Source of the DNA: Variovorax sp. Sphag1AA
Lineage (GTDB): Bacteria > Pseudomonadota > Gammaproteobacteria > Burkholderiales > Burkholderiaceae_C
Direction: 5' to 3'
NCBI RefSeq assembly: GCF_014192575.1
Contig: NZ_JACHYC010000001.1
Span: 558,001-622,000, forward strand
Length of the DNA stretch: 64,000 bases
Shown: positions 59,548 to 64,000 of the stretch, one piece after another
Position numbering within the stretch: position 1 is the first letter of the stretch
How the letters are laid out: each line of letters begins with the position of its first letter
The notes under the pieces: generated by a model
Seen by the model: the letters and a program-made list of their open reading frames with translations, nothing else
Told to the model about the DNA's origin: nothing
Databases searched by the model: none
Position numbers and translations under genes: made by a program

Positions 59548-61065
59548 TCAGCGCTTCTTCGAGCCGAAGATGCCGCCGAGCACGCCGCGCAGGATCTCCT
59601 TGCCGACGGTCGTTCCCATGGTGCGTACAGCCGACTTCGCCATGGTTTGAGCCAGGCCGTCGTGCTTGCCGCCGCGCGGGCCCGTCGAGCCGAACAGGAT
59701 TTCGTTGAGACTGCCCATCAGTCCGCCGTCACCTTGTGCCGGCGCTGCCGCACCCGCCTTGCCGGTGGCGGCGGGGGCGCCCGGTGCAGACTCGGCGCGG
59801 CCCTTGAGCTTTTCGTACGCCGATTCGCGATCGACCGCCTTTTCGTAGACGCCGGCGACCAGCGAGTTCGCGATGAGCGCCTGCCGCTGAGCTGGGGTGA
59901 TCGGCCCGATCTGGCTGCCGGGCGGCAACACATAAACGCGCTCGGTCACGGAGGGGCGGCCTTTGTCGTCCAGGAAGCTGACCAGCGCCTCGCCGACCGC
60001 GAGTTCGGTGATGGCCTTCTCGATGTCGAGCCCCGGCTTCTGCCGCATCGTCGTCGCGGTGGCCTTCACCGCCTTCTGGTCGCGCGGCGTGAAGGCGCGC
60101 AACGCATGTTGCACCCTGTTGCCGAGCTGAGCGAGCACGGAGTCAGGGATGTCGAGCGGGTTCTGCGTGACGAAGAAGACGCCAACGCCCTTGGAACGCA
60201 CCAAGCGCACCACCAGCTCGATGCGTTCGATCAGCGCCTTGGGCGCTTCATTGAAGAGCAGGTGGGCCTCGTCGAAGAAGAACACCAGCTTGGGTTGGTC
60301 CGGGTCGCCGATTTCAGGCAGCTGCTCGAACAGCTCCGACAGCATCCACAGCAGGAAGGTCGCGTAGAGCCGCGGGGAGTTCATCAGCTTGTCGGCAGCC
60401 AGGATGTTCACCACACCCTTGCCGCCCTCGGTCTGCATGAAATCGGCGATGTTGAGCATCGGCTCGCCGAAGAACTTGTCGCCGCCCTGGCTTTCGATCT
60501 GCAGCAGGCCGCGCTGGATCGCGCCGATGCTGGCGGCGCTGATGTTGCCGTATTGGGTGGTGAACTGGCTTGCGTTCTCGCCCACGTACTGGAGCATCGC
60601 GCGCAGGTCCTTGAGGTCGAGCAGCAGCAGGCCGTTGTCGTCCGCGATCTTGAACACCAGGTTGAGCACGCCCGACTGGGTGTCGTTGAGGTCGAGCATG
60701 CGGCCAAGCAGCAGCGGCCCCATGTCGGAAATGGTCGCGCGAACCGGGTGGCCTTGTTCGCCGAACACGTCCCACAGGGTGACGGGGCAGGCGAGAGGGG
60801 CGGGCGCATCGATGCCACGCTCCTTGAGCGAGGCGGCCATCTTGTCGCCGATGCTGCCTTTCTGGCTGGCGCCGGTCAGGTCGCCCTTCACGTCGGCCAT
60901 GAAAACAGGCACCCCGATGGCGGACAGTTTCTCGGCAATGGTCTGCAGCGTGACGGTCTTGCCGGTGCCGGTGGCCCCGGTGATCAGGCCGTGCCGATTG
61001 GTCAGGCCCGGCAGCAGGTTGCATTCGATCGCGTCGTGACGCGCGATGAGGAGTGGATCGGCCAT
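59548..61065 (-). CDS. HerA-like ATPase (DUF853)
   Basis: A 505-residue P-loop ATPase of the DUF853/YjgR type. Walker A is [16 protein letters not shown] at residues 30-45 and Walker [17 protein letters not shown] near 260. The conserved arginine finger lies in [25 protein letters not shown]. The C-terminus is basic (GGIFGSKKR). The cellular role is unknown. Confidence 0.92.
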   Translation of the reverse strand: MADPLLIARHDAIECNLLPGLTNRHGLITGATGTGKTVTLQTIAEKLSAIGVPVFMADVKGDLTGASQKGSIGDKMAASLKERGIDAPAPLACPVTLWDVFGEQGHPVRATISDMGPLLLGRMLDLNDTQSGVLNLVFKIADDNGLLLLDLKDLRAMLQYVGENASQFTTQYGNISAASIGAIQRGLLQIESQGGDKFFGEPMLNIADFMQTEGGKGVVNILAADKLMNSPRLYATFLLWMLSELFEQLPEIGDPDQPKLVFFFDEAHLLFNEAPKALIERIELVVRLVRSKGVGVFFVTQNPLDIPDSVLAQLGNRVQHALRAFTPRDQKAVKATATTMRQKPGLDIEKAITELAVGEALVSFLDDKGRPSVTERVYVLPPGSQIGPITPAQRQALIANSLVAGVYEKAVDRESAYEKLKGRAESAPGAPAATGKAGAAAPAQGDGGLMGSLNEILFGSTGPRGGKHDGLAQTMAKSAVRTMGTTVGKEILRGVLGGIFGSKKR

Positions 61066-61118
61066 GGATGGATTCCGGTCGTTGCGAGAGGCAGCCAGTC
61101 TAGCGAAGCGGGCCTCCC

Positions 61119-61124
61119 TATAAT
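61119..61124 (+). promoter_or_regulatory. Perfect TATAAT -10 element before the acyl-carrier-protein gene
   Basis: TATAAT in the 106-base divergent gap. No good -35 hexamer is visible 16-18 bases upstream, so an activator may be needed. Transcription would begin near 61131. Confidence 0.45.
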
Positions 61125-61171
61125 TCCAAAAACCCGAGCGATAGTTTTTTCACAAGTTCCGGAGTTATCTT

Positions 61172-61483
61172 TTGTCATCGACCGCACAATCCCCGATTCC
61201 CGCCACTGGCGACGCTTCCGAACAGTCCCCCCTGGAGAATGAATTGGCCGTGCTTCTGGTCGAATCGCTCAACCTGGAAGTTGCTCCGGCCGACATCGTG
61301 CCGACCGCGCCGCTCTATGGCGAAGGCCTCGGTCTCGATTCGATCGACATCCTCGAAGTGGCCCTGGAAGTCTCGCGCAAGTACGGCTTCCAGCTGCGTT
61401 CGGACGACGAACGCAATCAGCAGATCTTCTCGTCGCTGCGCAGTCTTGCGACGCACGTCGCGCAGAACCGCGGCGCTTCCTGA
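61172..61483 (+). CDS. Acyl carrier protein
   Basis: A 103-residue acyl carrier protein. The phosphopantetheine serine is Ser57 in GLDSIDILEVALEV. The start is a TTG with GGAG eight bases upstream. It opens an aryl-polyene-like cluster with a membrane protein, a ligase-dehydratase and an acyltransferase. Confidence 0.85.
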   Translation: MSSTAQSPIPATGDASEQSPLENELAVLLVESLNLEVAPADIVPTAPLYGEGLGLDSIDILEVALEVSRKYGFQLRSDDERNQQIFSSLRSLATHVAQNRGAS

Positions 61484-61486
61484 TCC

Positions 61487-62125
61487 ATGTCTCGATGGCG
61501 CATGGCGCTCCTGCTGATCGCGGGGGTGGCCTATGCCTGTGTTTCCCAGTGGATGATGCTCTACCACCCAGCGGAGCCGTGGGCGATCGTGGCATTGCTC
61601 GGCCCGTTGTGGCTGACCGCCATGGGGCTCGCCGGCAGCCGTTTCGGGGGGCGGGGGCTGGCGTTCTCGGTGGTCGGTGGCGCCGTACTGTTCGCGCTCG
61701 TGATCCGTGGCGATGCGGGCGACACGAATCGCCTCTACATGCTCCAGCATGTGGGCATCAACGCGCTTCTTTGCGGGTGGTTCGGCGGCACGCTGCGCGC
61801 CGGCAGGCTGTCGCTCATCGGGCAGTTCGCGCAGCGCGTGCATCCGCTTTCGCCCGCCCATGTGGTCTACACCGCCCAGGTGACCCGGGTCTGGACCTTC
61901 TATTTCGCCGCGATGGCGCTCGCCTCTGTCGTAGTCTTCGAGACCCAGTCCTTCGCGATCTGGTCGGTGCTCGCGAATCTGGTGACGCCGCTGATGATCG
62001 TTGCGCTCTTCCTGGGCGAACACTTGCTGCGTTATCGGCTCCATCCCGAATTCGAACGCACCCGTCTCGTGGATGCGGTGCGTGCCTTCTACAGCACGCC
62101 GGTCAGTGGCACCGCCCGGCGTTGA
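61487..62125 (+). CDS. Inner-membrane protein of the polyene-type cluster (COG4648-like)
   Basis: A 212-residue protein with about six hydrophobic segments (MALLLIAGVAYACVSQWMML, WAIVALLGPLWLTAMGLAG, SFAIWSVLANLVTPLMIVAL). Such proteins are found between the carrier protein and ligase in aryl-polyene clusters; role probably in membrane anchoring or export. It begins three bases after the carrier-protein stop. Confidence 0.75.
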   Translation: MSRWRMALLLIAGVAYACVSQWMMLYHPAEPWAIVALLGPLWLTAMGLAGSRFGGRGLAFSVVGGAVLFALVIRGDAGDTNRLYMLQHVGINALLCGWFGGTLRAGRLSLIGQFAQRVHPLSPAHVVYTAQVTRVWTFYFAAMALASVVVFETQSFAIWSVLANLVTPLMIVALFLGEHLLRYRLHPEFERTRLVDAVRAFYSTPVSGTARR

Positions 62126-62138
62126 ACCGGACTCTGCG

Positions 62139-63842
62139 GTGACATCCAAATCCCTCCTGCCGCTGATTGCGGCCCGTGACCTCGACCAGCCGATCGCGTG
62201 GCGTGCCGGCGTGCCCGTGAGCGCACGCGAGTTCCTTGCCGACGTAGCCCGCTTCGCGCCGCAGCTGCGCGACGGTGGCCCGGTCGTGAACCTGTGCGTG
62301 GACCGCTACGCGTTCACCGTCAGCCTTGCCGCGGCGCTGGCGCGTGGTGAGACCAGCTTCCTGCCGCCCGACGCGCGGCCCGACACGCTCGCTCGCCTGC
62401 ATGAAGTGGGCGATCCGGCATTCGCGGTGATCGACGACGCCGCGATCGAAACGCCCGGACTTCCGAACGTTCTCATCGACAAGCACGCCCCTGCCGACCG
62501 CTCGCCAGACGCGCCCATGCCGGCGTTCGATCGGGACATGCATGCGGTGAGCCTGCTGACCTCCGGCTCCACCGGCGCGCCGCAACCCCACGCAAAGAGC
62601 TGGGGCACGCTGGTCGGCAACATCGCTGCGGCGGTCCGGCGGCTGTCGGGCCTGCTTGGCCGTCCGTCGCTCGCCGGCCTGACGCTGGTCGCGACGGTGC
62701 CGGTGCAGCACAGCTACGGACTCGAGTCCTCGGCGCTGCTCGCACTGCTCGGTGGCGCCGCATTCGACAGCGGGCGGCCGTTCTTTCCCGCCGATGTGGC
62801 AAAGGCGCTGGCTTCGGTGCCGCAGCCGCGTGCGCTGGTGACCACGCCATTCCATCTGAAGACCTTGCTGCTGGCCGGCATCGAATTGCCGCAGGTCGAC
62901 CTGATCCTCTCGGCCACCGCGCCGCTGTCACCGCAACTCGCTGCGCAGGCGGAGCAGGCTTTGGGCGGCAAGCTGATCGAGATCTACGGCAGCACCGAAT
63001 CCGGGCAGGTCGCCACGCGCCAGCCCACGCAGAGCGAGGTCTGGGAGACGTTCGGCGACATCCGCGTCCATCGCGAGCAGGACGAAGCCGGCAACGAGCG
63101 CTTCGTGTTCGCAGGCGACTTCATCGCCGAGCCGACGCCGATGGCGGACATTCTTGAACTGGTCGACGACCGCCGATTCCGCTTGCTGGGTCGTGCGAAC
63201 GACCTGATCCACGTGGCCGGCCGGCGCAGCTCGCTGGGCTACCTGAACCATCACCTCAACAGCATCCCCGGCGTGGTGGATGGTGCTTTCTGGCTGCCGG
63301 ACGACGTGGTCGACGGTGTCGTGCGGCCCGTGGCCTTCGTTGTGGCGCCGACGCTCGATGCGCAGGCGATCATCGCGGCGCTGCGCGAGCGCCTCGAGGC
63401 CGTTTTCGTGCCGCGACGCGTGGTGCATGTGAATGCCTTCCCGCGCGAAGGAACCGGCAAGCTCACCGTCAAGTCGCTGCGCGAGTTCGCGCTGGCACAC
63501 CTGGCGTCGGACACCACGCCGGTGCAGCTCACGCGCGAAGTGCCCGAAGACCATCCGGCCTTCGCTGGTCACTTTCCGGGCCAGCCGCTGCTGCCTGGTG
63601 CGCTTCTGGTGGCCGAGGTGCTCGAAGCGGTGCGCGGCGTGCCCGCGCTCTCGACCCGTCTCGGCCCGAACCCGACGCTCGCAGCGGCCAAATTTCTGGC
63701 GCCGGTGCGGCCCGGCAGCGCGCTGGTGATCGATCTCGTTCCCGAAGCCGGTGCCTCGCGCGGCCTGCGTTTCGAAGTGCGCTGCGGCGATATCGTCGCC
63801 GCGAGCGGGCGCTGGACACCCGGCGTCGGCATCGCGTCATGA
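62139..63842 (+). CDS. AMP-ligase / hot-dog dehydratase fusion
   Basis: A 567-residue protein. Residues 1 to about 455 form an AMP-dependent acyl/aryl-CoA or ACP ligase with SLLTSGSTGAPQPHAKSWGT and YGSTESGQVATRQ. Residues about 465-567 form a FabA/FabZ-like dehydratase (DHPAFAGHFPGQPLLPGALL). In many aryl-polyene clusters these are separate genes (ApeH, ApeI). The GTG at 62139 was chosen as the first start after the previous gene; no ribosome site is obvious. Confidence 0.85.
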   Translation: MTSKSLLPLIAARDLDQPIAWRAGVPVSAREFLADVARFAPQLRDGGPVVNLCVDRYAFTVSLAAALARGETSFLPPDARPDTLARLHEVGDPAFAVIDDAAIETPGLPNVLIDKHAPADRSPDAPMPAFDRDMHAVSLLTSGSTGAPQPHAKSWGTLVGNIAAAVRRLSGLLGRPSLAGLTLVATVPVQHSYGLESSALLALLGGAAFDSGRPFFPADVAKALASVPQPRALVTTPFHLKTLLLAGIELPQVDLILSATAPLSPQLAAQAEQALGGKLIEIYGSTESGQVATRQPTQSEVWETFGDIRVHREQDEAGNERFVFAGDFIAEPTPMADILELVDDRRFRLLGRANDLIHVAGRRSSLGYLNHHLNSIPGVVDGAFWLPDDVVDGVVRPVAFVVAPTLDAQAIIAALRERLEAVFVPRRVVHVNAFPREGTGKLTVKSLREFALAHLASDTTPVQLTREVPEDHPAFAGHFPGQPLLPGALLVAEVLEAVRGVPALSTRLGPNPTLAAAKFLAPVRPGSALVIDLVPEAGASRGLRFEVRCGDIVAASGRWTPGVGIAS

Positions 63843-64000
63843 GCGCTTCGCCGCCAGAGGGCGGCGATTCCCGTCCACCGCAGGCCGATTGGGCGCGCGC
63901 GCCCGAGCGCAGCAACATGGTGGCGCTGCGCACCATCAGCTGGATCGCGCTGAAGCTCGGCCGGCCGGTCGCAAGGTTGGTGCTGCATCCGATCTCGCTC
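63839..64000 (+). CDS. Acyltransferase (COG4261-like), cut at the window edge
   Basis: Only the first 54 residues are visible: a Pro-rich N-terminus then ERSNMVALRTISWIALKLGR and PVARLVLHPISL, matching the N-terminus of LpxL-like acyltransferases in polyene clusters. It overlaps the ligase stop by four bases. The rest lies outside the window. Confidence 0.7.
   Translation, partial: MSASPPEGGDSRPPQADWARAPERSNMVALRTISWIALKLGRPVARLVLHPISL

Noticed and set aside
59647-61242. 531-codon plus-strand open frame.
   Set aside because: Antisense to the HerA-like ATPase gene.

Overview
The window is a continuous 64-kb stretch of a GC-rich chromosome. It probably comes from a betaproteobacterium of the order Burkholderiales, possibly Comamonadaceae. 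That placement is an inference from gene order (exbB-exbD-lpxK-Trm112-kdsB-adk, lexA, clpS-clpA, icd) and protein character, not from a search. I saw no tRNA, rRNA, CRISPR array, insertion sequence or prophage gene. Both ends cut genes: glmM at the left and an acyltransferase at the right.

Layout. 1-1.8 kb: glmM and a GNAT acetyltransferase. 1.8-7.3 kb (minus): an acyl-CoA degradation operon (3-hydroxyacyl-CoA dehydrogenase, enoyl-CoA hydratase, a Crp-type regulator, an APH-fold kinase, acyl-CoA dehydrogenase). 7.4-12.2 kb: a FimV-like protein, an MFS transporter, a D-2-hydroxyacid dehydrogenase and a small protein. 12.3-15 kb: lexA with SOS-box-like sites, diverging from an asparaginase and two small envelope proteins. 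15-18.7 kb (minus): the envelope operon exbB-exbD-lpxK-Trm112-kdsB-adk. 19-30 kb: housekeeping genes (xseA, sodB, icd, clpS-clpA, cls, sbcB) separated by clear hairpin terminators. 30-35.5 kb: a peroxiredoxin, a hydrolase, a TPR protein and an FAD oxidase, with a divergent AraC regulator preceded by three helically phased direct repeats.

35.5-44.9 kb (minus) is an eight-gene pyrimidine operon: a GTP-cyclohydrolase-II-like URC1 protein, a URC4 (DUF1688) protein, Upp, a BMP-type ABC transporter (binding protein, ATPase, two permeases) and a CodA-like deaminase. It reads as uptake of a nucleoside or base, deamination, capture as UMP and breakdown by the URC uracil-catabolic route. 44.9-48.7 kb is a bufferin-type copper-response locus (BufA, BufB, BufC, DoxX). 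It diverges from an ECF sigma factor and an NrsF anti-sigma factor, and the two sides carry matching ECF promoter motifs.

48.8-54.8 kb is the least explained region and my candidate for an undescribed system. A tightly overlapped operon encodes a radical SAM/SPASM enzyme, a PqqD-type peptide-binding protein, a 189-residue protein I do not recognise and a leishmanolysin-like metzincin without a signal peptide. It converges on a very large zinc-ribbon / class III cyclase / ATPase / TPR signalling protein. 54.9-59.5 kb holds an Lrp-type regulator diverging from an ABC transporter (TrpX-type binding protein) and an amino-acid dehydrogenase. 59.5-64 kb: a HerA-like ATPase, then the start of an aryl-polyene-like cluster (acyl carrier protein, membrane protein, fused ligase-dehydratase, acyltransferase).
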